A stretch of 6,632 nt of DNA from SMTZ1-83 sp048883405 (lineage in GTDB: Archaea > Asgardarchaeota > Thorarchaeia > Thorarchaeales > Thorarchaeaceae), in NCBI GenBank assembly GCA_048883405.1, contig JBHLQS010000159.1, positions 1 to 6,632 of the forward strand. Reading direction: 5' to 3'. The translations under genes were made by a program, and so were the position numbers. Below are positions 1 through 5,032 of this stretch, piece after piece. Below the pieces are notes generated by a model, which was given only the letters and a program-made list of their open reading frames with translations, made no database searches and had not been told where the DNA came from. Numbering within the stretch: position 1 is the stretch's first letter; each line of letters starts with the position of its first letter.

Positions 1-107
1 ACATCTCTCTCTTCGTCTCCAAAGCCTTCCGCAGCCAACTTACTCAGCAGCTTCTCACGTAAGCCGGGGCGTGCTATGGTTGGTGTCTCTTCATTCTTCT
101 TTGCCAT
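1..107 (-). CDS. 5' fragment of an unassigned gene (35 codons visible)
   Basis: Only the N-terminus lies in the window; the gene continues past the left edge. The visible peptide begins MAKKNEETPTIARPGLREKL and continues as a charged helix ending in an acidic stretch (DEERD). I do not recognise the family, and 35 residues are too few to decide. The start is well supported: an ATG at 107 follows a GAGG Shine-Dalgarno at 111-114, and a good archaeal TATA box at 142-149 puts transcription start near 116-122, giving a very short leader. It follows the membrane protein gene ending at 199 on the same strand but has its own promoter. CGTATCG operator-like elements surround that promoter and link this gene to the two upstream genes, so it is probably the third member of a co-regulated set. 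Confidence 0.6.
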   Translation of the reverse strand, partial: MAKKNEETPTIARPGLREKLLSKLAAEGFGDEERD

Positions 108-130
108 TTTCCTCAACCCATGCTTCTGTA

Positions 131-175
131 GCGATACGAGCTATATAAACTTCCGTATCGCGTATACGACTTACG
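131..175. promoter_or_regulatory. Operator-like CGTATCG elements around the TATA box
   Basis: GCGATACG at 131-138 and CGTATCGC at 154-161 form a perfect 8-base inverted repeat with the TATA box in the 15-base gap. The right element continues into CGTATACG (161-168) and ACTTACG (169-175). Positions 154-175 match 1493-1514, at the promoter of the 944-1471 gene, at 19 of 22 bases. Binding here would be expected to block TBP/TFB access, so repression is the simpler reading. The bound protein is not identifiable from this window. Confidence 0.55.
142..149 (-). promoter_or_regulatory. TATA box of the left-edge gene
   Basis: Read on the minus strand it is TTTATATA, close to the archaeal TATA consensus. 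Its centre lies about 26 bases before the short leader of the gene that starts at 107. It sits in the loop between two inverted CGTATCG elements. Confidence 0.65.
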
Positions 176-198
176 ACTGATTGCCGTTTTAGTGGCGA

Positions 199-588
199 TT
201 ACCTTGTGAACTGGTCCCTTGGTCCTGTCCGGGCAGCAATCTTGTCAATCTCATCCTCGGGACTGGCATCCTTCTCCAGGGCCTTGGTGTCTGCGAGATT
301 TATACCTCCAGATCTGGCTTCAGAGAACTTGGAGTATGTCCAATCGATGAGATATATCTCCCCAATCAGAGTAATGATTGCGAACCCTGGCAGAGTCAAG
401 GCAGGCAATGCTAGAAGGGCCAACGCTGCTGCTATTCCGCCCATAGGCTTCGCATATATACGTGCAGCTTCAAAGGACCGAGGCTCGGTCCAGATATGCT
501 GACTGGCCTTCGTCCGCGTCTGTTCATTACTGTCCTCTAATCCACCAAGACCGAACAAAGATCTCTCGGATTCTATACTTTTTTCCAT
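199..588 (-). CDS. Small membrane protein of unknown function
   Basis: A 129-residue protein that I cannot assign to a family. A polar N-terminus (residues 1-45) is followed by a hydrophobic, alanine/leucine-rich stretch at about 48-83, long enough for a helical hairpin or one long membrane helix, with prolines near 62 and 67. A charged C-terminal tail (85-129) ends in basic residues. An upstream in-frame GTG at 597 would add three residues, but it overlaps the Shine-Dalgarno GGTGAT (593-598), which is correctly spaced for the ATG at 588, so I chose the ATG. The promoter at 625-646 has a TATA box directly beside a tandem CGTATCG operator-like element. The plus-strand reading of the same region is a shadow. 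Partner genes with the same promoter motif lie on both sides. Confidence 0.72.
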   Translation of the reverse strand: MEKSIESERSLFGLGGLEDSNEQTRTKASQHIWTEPRSFEAARIYAKPMGGIAAALALLALPALTLPGFAIITLIGEIYLIDWTYSKFSEARSGGINLADTKALEKDASPEDEIDKIAARTGPRDQFTR

Positions 589-624
589 GACAATCACCTA
601 CTTTAATCCGCGACACATGTTTTA

Positions 625-638
625 CGTATCGCGTATCG
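625..638. promoter_or_regulatory. Tandem heptamer operator-like element (CGTATCG x2)
   Basis: Two perfect head-to-tail copies of CGTATCG (625-631 and 632-638) lie directly against the TATA box at 639-646, between it and the expected transcription start. The first 12 bases (625-636) are identical to 154-165 at the next promoter. The position is that of a repressor site. Confidence 0.55.
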
Positions 639-646
639 TGTATAAA
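639..646 (-). promoter_or_regulatory. TATA box of the small membrane protein gene
   Basis: It reads TTTATACA on the minus strand. The predicted start near 616 gives a leader of about 28 bases before the ATG at 588. An AAGTAT/ATACTT inverted repeat (645-650 and 656-661) covers its upstream edge. Confidence 0.5.
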
Positions 647-872
647 GTATGAGCAATACTTGTATATATGTCTTGTCTCCACTCATCAACGGTCAGAAAG
701 ATTCATGTTAAAGCGAGAATCATCAGTAGGTTTAAGCTAGAAGCCTCTAGGTACCATGACGAAGTACTACCCCTTCCTGGTCGCTATGCAGCTCGACATC
801 TTTCTGATACGGAACGGTTTCTTTGGTCAAGACTACGTCATGAAATTCATCCTTGCCATGATTGGACTGATG

Positions 873-915
873 CTCTCATTTCATAAAAAGAAATGAGAGA
901 GGCCTCCCCCCTCTC
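873..915 (-). terminator. Paired hairpins downstream of the 944-1471 gene
   Basis: CTCTCATTTC (873-882) and GAAATGAGAG (890-899) form a perfect 10-base stem with a 7-base A/T loop. GAGAGG (897-902) and CCTCTC (910-915) form a second 6-base stem that shares bases 897-899 with the first, so both cannot form fully at once. On the minus strand the loop and stem give a T-rich run (TTTCTTTTTAT), the usual archaeal termination signal, starting about 50 bases after the stop codon at 944. Confidence 0.4.
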
Positions 916-943
916 CCCAGATTCAGAAATATGGCCACTGAAA

Positions 944-1471
944 TTATCCAGCTATAGTGCTGTATAGGATGTGGGCTGTGGATCCCAAGGAGTTTGAGAA
1001 TGCCTCCTGTTGCGTGGGAATGTCTGTGAATCCGATAGCAAAGTAATCGAATCTTGAGTTGTTCATAATCCCTTCTGGGCCTGCATCTCTCAATCGCGCT
1101 AAGAAGACAACTGCTTTTGCCAGAGCCGTTGCTTTGCCAATCGGCTTGCGTTCCTTTTTGTAGAGCTCTACAACTAGCTTCTGAATGAATCCGAGTCGGG
1201 CCCAGAACGCTCTGATACCACGATGGAGTTTGAATGCTACTACCTCTCCTTCTGAGTTGAGGATGATTGCCCCGCATGAGTGTTGAGGAAGGCCCATTAT
1301 GATGGCTTTGCGGGTGGATCGGGTTGCCCGCGCGATATCTTTGTCGTGCCCATTGCTCCTAATGATTGGAACGATTGCCAGTCCTGGGTGGATTATAGGT
1401 TCTGCAATACTGAGCACTGACCCTCTCAGAATCTCATCAGCGATGGTGCGAATGCCTTCATTCCCGCTCAA
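944..1471 (-). CDS. Unassigned soluble protein with a TTG start
   Basis: A 175-residue protein that I do not recognise. It has no membrane segment or signal peptide. It appears to have an alpha/beta N-terminal half, with an isoleucine-rich segment at about 14-37, a strand-turn-strand CGAIILNSEGEVVAF near 66-80, and a basic helical middle (about 83-112, rich in R and K). The TTG at 1471 is the best start: the same frame has TGA stops immediately upstream, the next in-frame Met is more than 50 residues in, and GGTGAT (1478-1483) is correctly spaced before the TTG. An overlapping ATG ATG in another frame opens only a very short reading frame. Its own promoter (TATA at 1535-1542) carries the CGTATTG inverted repeat shared with the two downstream genes. 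The other minus-strand frame across 876-1277 is a shadow. Confidence 0.62.
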   Translation of the reverse strand: MSGNEGIRTIADEILRGSVLSIAEPIIHPGLAIVPIIRSNGHDKDIARATRSTRKAIIMGLPQHSCGAIILNSEGEVVAFKLHRGIRAFWARLGFIQKLVVELYKKERKPIGKATALAKAVVFLARLRDAGPEGIMNNSRFDYFAIGFTDIPTQQEAFSNSLGSTAHILYSTIAG

Positions 1472-1492
1472 TCATCATCACCTTGTTATTCG

Positions 1493-1521
1493 CGTATTGC
1501 GTATAGTACTTACGCATTACG
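1493..1521. promoter_or_regulatory. Long inverted repeat over the transcription start
   Basis: CGTATTGCGTA (1493-1503) and TACGCATTACG (1511-1521) are inverted copies with one mismatch in 11 and a 7-base spacer. The expected start of the 944-1471 gene, near 1512, falls inside. The left arm and spacer align with 154-175 upstream of the left-edge gene. This is the most complete palindrome of the three promoter sites and so the best guide to the form of the operator. Confidence 0.58.
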
Positions 1522-1534
1522 TAATACATGTTTG

Positions 1535-1542
1535 CATATAAA
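1535..1542 (-). promoter_or_regulatory. TATA box of the 944-1471 gene
   Basis: TTTATATG on the minus strand. Transcription would start near 1512, leaving a leader of about 40 bases that contains half of the inverted repeat and then the GGTGAT ribosome site. Confidence 0.6.
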
Positions 1543-1623
1543 TCTTGCCTAATCCTGAAGAGCAGTGGAACTAGAACTGAAACCTGTCTGTGTATGTAAT
1601 CCTGCCCTCTGGTCTGGTGCTTT

Positions 1624-2259
1624 CTATGAAGGTACGATAAGATATACACCACCACATGAGGAGATCTGCTCGTAGACAATGTGTGCGCTTTTCCCCCGTG
1701 GCATGAGCTTGACCTCGTCAGCAGCCCAATAGAATTCCGTGTCATCCCACACGTCTATCATTTCTTTCCGAGCATTTGCTCTGGCGGCAAAAGATGGATA
1801 TGACGTGTCACCGATTATTATTCTCCCGCTATCTCGAAGCAGCTCATTCAGAGTTCTTTCGATGACCATGAGTTTCGTTTCCAGATTGAAATGATGGAAG
1901 ACATAGGCTGAGACTATCCTGTCAAATCCGGTCTTGAGTTCAGAGGGCCAGTCCGTTAGGATGTCGACCTGCATTAGTCGGGCCGAAGGCATTTTCTTTT
2001 TTGCCTCTTCAAGCATCTTTCCGGAGAAGTCGATGCCCCACACTTCACAGCCCGTATCGATGAATCTTTCTGCAAGGTTTCCGGTCCCTATTCCCATGTC
2101 CAGAATCTTCATGCCAGGCTGCGGGTCTGCGATCTCGACAATCCTGTCCAAAAGCTTGTCATATCCTTCAAATGGAAAGCTATTAGCCCAGCCTTCAACA
2201 AACCAGTCGTAGTCGGCAGCATATCGATCGAAGAATTCTGGATTTCTCTCTGGAGTCAT
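1624..2259 (-). CDS. SAM-dependent class I methyltransferase, YrrT-like
   Basis: A 211-residue Rossmann-fold methyltransferase acting in the cytosol; the substrate is unknown. SAM-binding motif I is ILDMGIGTGN at residues 52-61. The acidic residue after strand 2 is D77 in WGID, the VD at 98-99 is the third motif, and strand 4 reads IVSAYVFHH (115-123). The N-terminal FDRYAADYDWFVEG and the AYVFHH and GDT motifs resemble the Bacillus YrrT group of uncharacterised methyltransferases, about the same length; I recognise this from memory, not from a search. The ATG at 2259 is preferred over the one at 2277 because GGAGGGG lies between them at the correct distance from the former. It follows the flavodoxin gene by 38 bases on the same strand, so it is probably the last gene of that operon. 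A weak TATA-like CCTATATTG in the gap (about 2282-2290) could add a local promoter. Confidence 0.85.
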   Translation of the reverse strand: MTPERNPEFFDRYAADYDWFVEGWANSFPFEGYDKLLDRIVEIADPQPGMKILDMGIGTGNLAERFIDTGCEVWGIDFSGKMLEEAKKKMPSARLMQVDILTDWPSELKTGFDRIVSAYVFHHFNLETKLMVIERTLNELLRDSGRIIIGDTSYPSFAARANARKEMIDVWDDTEFYWAADEVKLMPRGKSAHIVYEQISSCGGVYLIVPS

Positions 2260-2297
2260 TGAGTCCCCTCCTACCATGAGTCAATATAGGTTTTGCA

Positions 2298-2804
2298 TCA
2301 ATCATTCACGCTTTGGGGAGTGATTTGGGGTTCAAGAAACCTACCCAAATCCTTCCCAATCTCGAAGAATCTCTTCTCGACGCCTATATCCAAAGGCCCT
2401 TCGCGTCCCTCAACAATAGCAGACTCACGATGCACTATCATTCTGATCTTGCATCTCTTCATCGAGGACTCAATGCCTCTTGCGGCACTGTTCTCCAGCA
2501 TGAGAAGACTTCTGCTATTCATTCGAGACTGATTTCTTGTGTCAAAGGCAAATCCTACTCTTCCTCTCAGGTCCAATGCCTTAAGCTTATGAAGAAATTC
2601 TTTCATGTCCTTGGAAGGGCGGAGGATATGTGTTGGGCCACCAATGGCAATAAGGTCGTAGCTTGGAATCTGTTCCATGTTGACTTCATCAATTCCCAGA
2701 CAGTCCGTTTCAACACCGACTTCTCTGATGCCGGCGGCAAGACTCATGGCAACTGCTCTCGTATTTCCATAGAGAGAATGGTACAGCACAAGCGCCTTCT
2801 TCAT
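2298..2804 (-). CDS. Flavodoxin-fold FMN protein
   Basis: A 168-residue protein of flavodoxin length, expected to bind FMN and carry electrons or act as a small flavin reductase in the cytosol. The phosphate loop is HSLYGNTRAVA (residues 9-19), in the usual place after the first strand (KKALVLY). The second flavin loop is GGPTHILRPS (55-64), a variant of the GSPTH form seen in many archaeal flavodoxin-like proteins. The third is the segment FDTRNQSRMN (87-96). The start ATG at 2804 has a strong GGAGGT upstream and overlaps the TAA stop of the membrane protein gene as TAATG, so translation is probably coupled. It lies between the membrane protein and the methyltransferase under the TetR promoter. 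The electron donor and acceptor cannot be told from the sequence. Confidence 0.87.
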   Translation of the reverse strand: MKKALVLYHSLYGNTRAVAMSLAAGIREVGVETDCLGIDEVNMEQIPSYDLIAIGGPTHILRPSKDMKEFLHKLKALDLRGRVGFAFDTRNQSRMNSRSLLMLENSAARGIESSMKRCKIRMIVHRESAIVEGREGPLDIGVEKRFFEIGKDLGRFLEPQITPQSVND

Positions 2805-3268
2805 TACGCAGACCTCCTGAAGAGTCCAATGAGAATTCCTAGGACTACACCAACTCCAATACCCGCTCCCATACCCATGAACATGGTTATGTCAAATCCT
2901 CCAAGCATCCCTACAAGGAGTCCTCCTGCAGTACCTATGAAGACGCCACTGGCAATTTCTCTACCGCTTTTCAATTTCCAAGCTATTAGAATCCCTAATA
3001 ATGAAACCACAGTAAGAATTCCTGTACTGATTGGAACAAAGGAACAGTGAGACACATATCCCAGAAGGTTAGGACTGCTTGCCCCCCATTCAAGCATCTC
3101 GGTAGGTATCACTGTCCAAAGAGCGGCAGCTGCGCTTCCTACAATGGCAGCAATAATGAACGCCCAGACTAGGGCCATTCCGATAATCCTTGCGAACCTC
3201 ACAACTTTGGAAGTGGTGGCGCTTTTCTGATCTTTGATTACTTCTAATTCCTCTAATCTACTCTGCAT
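2804..3268 (-). CDS. Four-helix membrane protein of unknown function
   Basis: A 154-residue integral membrane protein without a family I recognise. A charged, helical N-terminus (1-28, possibly a short coiled coil) precedes four likely membrane helices at about 30-51, 80-97, 105-124 and 127-149. The last two are very rich in glycine (GTAGGLLVGMLGG and GMGAGIGVGVVLGILIG), suggesting tightly packed helices. The loop between helices 1 and 2 holds the only cysteine. The protein ends in a basic RRSA tail. Its ATG at 3268 lies inside the end of the TetR gene (11-base overlap) and has no good ribosome site, so it is probably translated by coupling. It is co-transcribed with the regulator, the flavodoxin and probably the methyltransferase, which points to a membrane step in whatever that operon does. 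Confidence 0.78.
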   Translation of the reverse strand: MQSRLEELEVIKDQKSATTSKVVRFARIIGMALVWAFIIAAIVGSAAAALWTVIPTEMLEWGASSPNLLGYVSHCSFVPISTGILTVVSLLGILIAWKLKSGREIASGVFIGTAGGLLVGMLGGFDITMFMGMGAGIGVGVVLGILIGLFRRSA

Positions 3269-3947
3269 CGTAATGTTTCAATCCTTGGTCAATTATGTTG
3301 AATAGGACCGAGAGATACTCTCTAGTCTGTTCCTCTGGTAGGTCACCTGTCTTTCCACGCATCACAAGCTCTCTAATCGCAAGTCCCAATGTGCTCAGGG
3401 CATAGACTACAGCAAAAGGATCGGCCTTTCTTTGGACTCCAGAATTCTCCATAGTCTGTGTCACCACATCAGTCATAAGCCTCTCAATGGTCAGCTGATG
3501 CTGCCGAAGCTCAGTCTCGCTTTCCGTCAAGGACTGCTTTGCCTTCTCTTTCCTGACAATTCCGTTGAATGCGATACTTAATTGACCTGAGTCCATCATC
3601 TCTGCATGTTCTGGATACTGATCTACAAAGGCAAGATAGGCATCTCCGAGGGAGCGCAGTTCATATGCTGTTTCAGGATGTGAGAGAGTCTCTTTCATGA
3701 TTCTGTGCATGTGTTCAAAGGCTCTCGATGCTACTGCCATGTAGAGGTCATCTTTAGAGTCGAAATAGTTGTAGATTGTAGCTTTGGTGTATCCTGCTTC
3801 AAGTGCAATCTTGTCCACCATTGTGCGTTCATAGCCCTCGCGAATGAAGAATTCTTCAGCAACATCGATTAATGCTTCTCGTCGCAACAATCGTTCGCGC
3901 TCCAATCTCTTTTGCTTGGTGCTATCAATCTTGTCTCGTCGACTCAT
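3258..3947 (-). CDS. TetR-family transcription regulator
   Basis: A 229-residue repressor-type protein. A basic N-terminal arm (1-24) leads into a canonical TetR DNA-binding domain at about 25-75: EALIDVAEEFFIREGYERT, then the helix-turn-helix MVDKIALEAGYTKATIYNYF (43-62), then the DSKDDLY segment. The rest is a helical ligand-binding and dimer domain with a conserved-looking arginine-rich core; no ligand can be inferred. The ATG at 3947 has GGTGGT just upstream. An in-frame GTG at 3956 would add only three residues and overlaps that site. It is the first gene of the operon, and its stop overlaps the membrane protein start. Two operator-like elements cover its promoter, so it very likely represses itself and the genes behind it until a ligand binds. 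Confidence 0.92.
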   Translation of the reverse strand: MSRRDKIDSTKQKRLERERLLRREALIDVAEEFFIREGYERTMVDKIALEAGYTKATIYNYFDSKDDLYMAVASRAFEHMHRIMKETLSHPETAYELRSLGDAYLAFVDQYPEHAEMMDSGQLSIAFNGIVRKEKAKQSLTESETELRQHQLTIERLMTDVVTQTMENSGVQRKADPFAVVYALSTLGLAIRELVMRGKTGDLPEEQTREYLSVLFNIIDQGLKHYDAE

Positions 3948-3963
3948 GTGAACCACCAGATTT

Positions 3964-3993
3964 TACTCAAGTATAATCTATTTTACTTGAGTA
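3964..3993. promoter_or_regulatory. Double operator-like element of the TetR gene
   Basis: TACTCAAGTA (3964-3973) and TACTTGAGTA (3984-3993) are perfect inverted repeats separated by 10 bases. Each arm is itself almost palindromic (TACTYRAGTA), and each is preceded by TTT and followed by TAT or TATA, so they also read as two tandem copies of one operator exactly 20 bases apart, about two helical turns. The right copy touches the TATA-like TAATATAC (about 3991-3998, minus strand). The left copy covers the expected transcription start near 3969. Confidence 0.7.
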
Positions 3994-3998
3994 TATTA
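3991..3998 (-). promoter_or_regulatory. Probable TATA box of the TetR operon
   Basis: Minus-strand TAATATAC, about 26 bases before a start near 3969. That leaves a leader of about 22 bases with the GGTGGT ribosome site. An alternative TTATAC inside the left operator (about 3972-3977) would give an almost leaderless transcript and fits the ribosome site less well. Confidence 0.45.
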
Positions 3999-4053
3999 GG
4001 TTTTTCATAAGCGTAATCTTTGCAGTTCTAGAAAGGAATCTGGCAAAATCGAG

Positions 4054-4890
4054 CTAGCATTCAGCTATCCTGAACTTGTCATTAGCTGTTTGTTCTATGA
4101 ATCCTTCAGCGATAAGTTGCTCAAGGGTCTTCTCGGGAGAACCGATGTCAATGCCTTCCTGGCTTAGTGCCGCTAGAATCTCTTGAAGACTGAGAGAGTC
4201 GGCACAGGTAAGATGTCGGACAATCGCACCGCGCACTTGGCGATTGGATCCTACGAACCTGGGCTGGCTCGATGATGGAGCTATACCAGTTGCATTTGAG
4301 GTCAGGACCTCCGACCCATAGTCCATAAGGGCGTTGTGCCAATCACTGGAGCGACCCTCGAGCAGCAACTGATTCGCTACTGTCTGTAGTTGGCTTTCAG
4401 GCATCTCTTCAGTCGCAAAACCACTGGCGATCAGCACTCTGCGGATGTTGGTATCAATGGCTGCTAAATCTTCATTAAAAGCAAAAATGAGAATCGAACG
4501 TGATGTATAGGGTCCTATGCCCTTGAGCGCACACAAATCCTCAGCAGTCTTAGGGAAGGATTCCCTGTTCACAATCTCTCTTGCAGCTTCTCTCAGCCAT
4601 ATGGCCCTCCGATTGTAACCAAGTCCGCTCCATACCTGCAATAATCGTTTGGTTTCAGCTTCAGCAAGGCTCTCTATGTTGGGGAATGCGTCAAGGAACT
4701 CGAGATATTTGGGAATCACGCGATTGACCTGTGTCTGCTGGAGCATGACTTCAGAAACTAAGACATTGTAGGGGTTAGGATCCTTTCTCCATGGAAGACT
4801 TCGTTTGTTACTCTCCCACCAGGTCATCACTCTGGTCTGGAATTCTTCTATTATTGTATCACTGATTTCCAAGACTGATCCAGCACTCAC
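4054..4890 (-). CDS. mutY: MutY-type A/G-specific adenine glycosylase lacking the Fe-S cluster
   Basis: Base-excision repair enzyme of the HhH-GPD superfamily, expected to remove adenine paired with 8-oxoguanine or guanine. Residues (278-aa form): LPWR 32-35; SEVMLQQTQV 46-55 with the catalytic glutamate E47; GLGYNRRA 89-96; helix-hairpin-helix LKGIGPYTSRS 122-132; catalytic aspartate D146 in AAIDTN. After MDYGSEVLTS (189-198), where MutY normally has C-x6-C-x2-C-x5-C, there is no cysteine and the segment is shortened to TGIAPSSSQP. A short C-terminal region starting GSNRQVRG (214-221) resembles a winged helix and the tail of actinobacterial short MutY proteins; no NUDIX-like domain follows. 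Start choice: GTG at 4890 coincides with transcription start predicted from the TATA box, so it may be leaderless; TTG at 4902 is the longer option. A thymine-DNA (MIG-type) mismatch glycosylase is a less likely alternative. Confidence 0.88.
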   Translation of the reverse strand: MSAGSVLEISDTIIEEFQTRVMTWWESNKRSLPWRKDPNPYNVLVSEVMLQQTQVNRVIPKYLEFLDAFPNIESLAEAETKRLLQVWSGLGYNRRAIWLREAAREIVNRESFPKTAEDLCALKGIGPYTSRSILIFAFNEDLAAIDTNIRRVLIASGFATEEMPESQLQTVANQLLLEGRSSDWHNALMDYGSEVLTSNATGIAPSSSQPRFVGSNRQVRGAIVRHLTCADSLSLQEILAALSQEGIDIGSPEKTLEQLIAEGFIEQTANDKFRIAEC

Positions 4891-4914
4891 TTGTTGCAGC
4901 AAACACGATGCGGG

Positions 4915-4921
4915 ATATATG
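4915..4921 (-). promoter_or_regulatory. TATA box of the MutY-type gene
   Basis: Minus-strand CATATAT, centred about 26 bases before 4891-4892. This puts the transcript start right at the GTG of 4890, and there is no Shine-Dalgarno nearby, so a leaderless mRNA fits. Confidence 0.45.
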
Positions 4922-4977
4922 ACTTGTCAACTGGCAAGACTGGTCAGTATGCAGCCAACCCAATCATTCCACAGAAG

Positions 4978-4998
4978 TTAGATTAGTCTAAATTTTAA
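4978..4998 (+). promoter_or_regulatory. Promoter of the four-helix PGTEG protein gene
   Basis: An A/T-rich TATA-like stretch, AAATTTTAA (4990-4998), lies about 26 bases before a start near 5018-5020. It is overlapped by a small inverted repeat, TTAGA (4978-4982) and TCTAA (4987-4991), which may be an operator half-site pair. The ribosome site GGAGGT (5021-5026) would lie almost at the 5' end of the mRNA. Confidence 0.35.
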
Positions 4999-5032
4999 GG
5001 AGAAGTGAACCCCTATTTGTGGAGGTCAATCC

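Larger units (their letters stand above)
589..943. other. Non-coding stretch between two minus-strand genes
   Basis: About 355 bases without a convincing gene. The left end holds the leader, operator and TATA box of the small membrane protein gene. The middle (about 662-870) shows nothing I can support: a 72-codon plus-strand frame exists, but its residue make-up is not protein-like and it lacks a ribosome site. The right end (873-915) holds two inverted repeats and a U-rich run downstream of the 944-1471 gene. Confidence 0.5.

Noticed and set aside
668..886. 72-codon plus-strand reading frame
   Set aside because: No ribosome site, an unusual residue make-up rich in His and Arg, and a stop inside the downstream hairpin. 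It lies in what otherwise looks like non-coding DNA, so it is probably chance.
876..1277. 133-codon minus-strand frame overlapping the 944-1471 gene
   Set aside because: Shadow of that gene in another frame; arginine/serine-rich sequence without fold-like pattern and no ribosome site.
131..1527. CRISPR array or tandem repeat locus formed by the CGTATCG copies
   Set aside because: The copies are few, short, of different arrangement and each tied to a promoter. There are no regular spacers.
1..1623. Integrated mobile element
   Set aside because: The unknown genes and shared promoter motif would fit one, but there is no integrase, transposase, tRNA gene or flanking direct repeat in view, so it stays a possibility only.
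1458..1745. 95-codon minus-strand frame across the methyltransferase 3' end and the heptamer promoter
   Set aside because: It would cross a TATA box and the operator palindrome, and its sequence is not protein-like. Its end merely overlaps the ATG ATG beside the TTG start.
2313..3050. Long plus-strand frame of 245 codons
   Set aside because: It lies wholly opposite the flavodoxin and membrane protein genes, which have motifs, ribosome sites and overlapping starts and stops. The opposite frame shows none of these.
4148..4342. Frameshift in the MutY-type gene hiding the Fe-S cysteines
   Set aside because: The alternative frame has cysteines but not in C-x6-C-x2-C-x5-C spacing. The main frame continues smoothly into the GSNRQVRG tail on both sides of the shortened loop.
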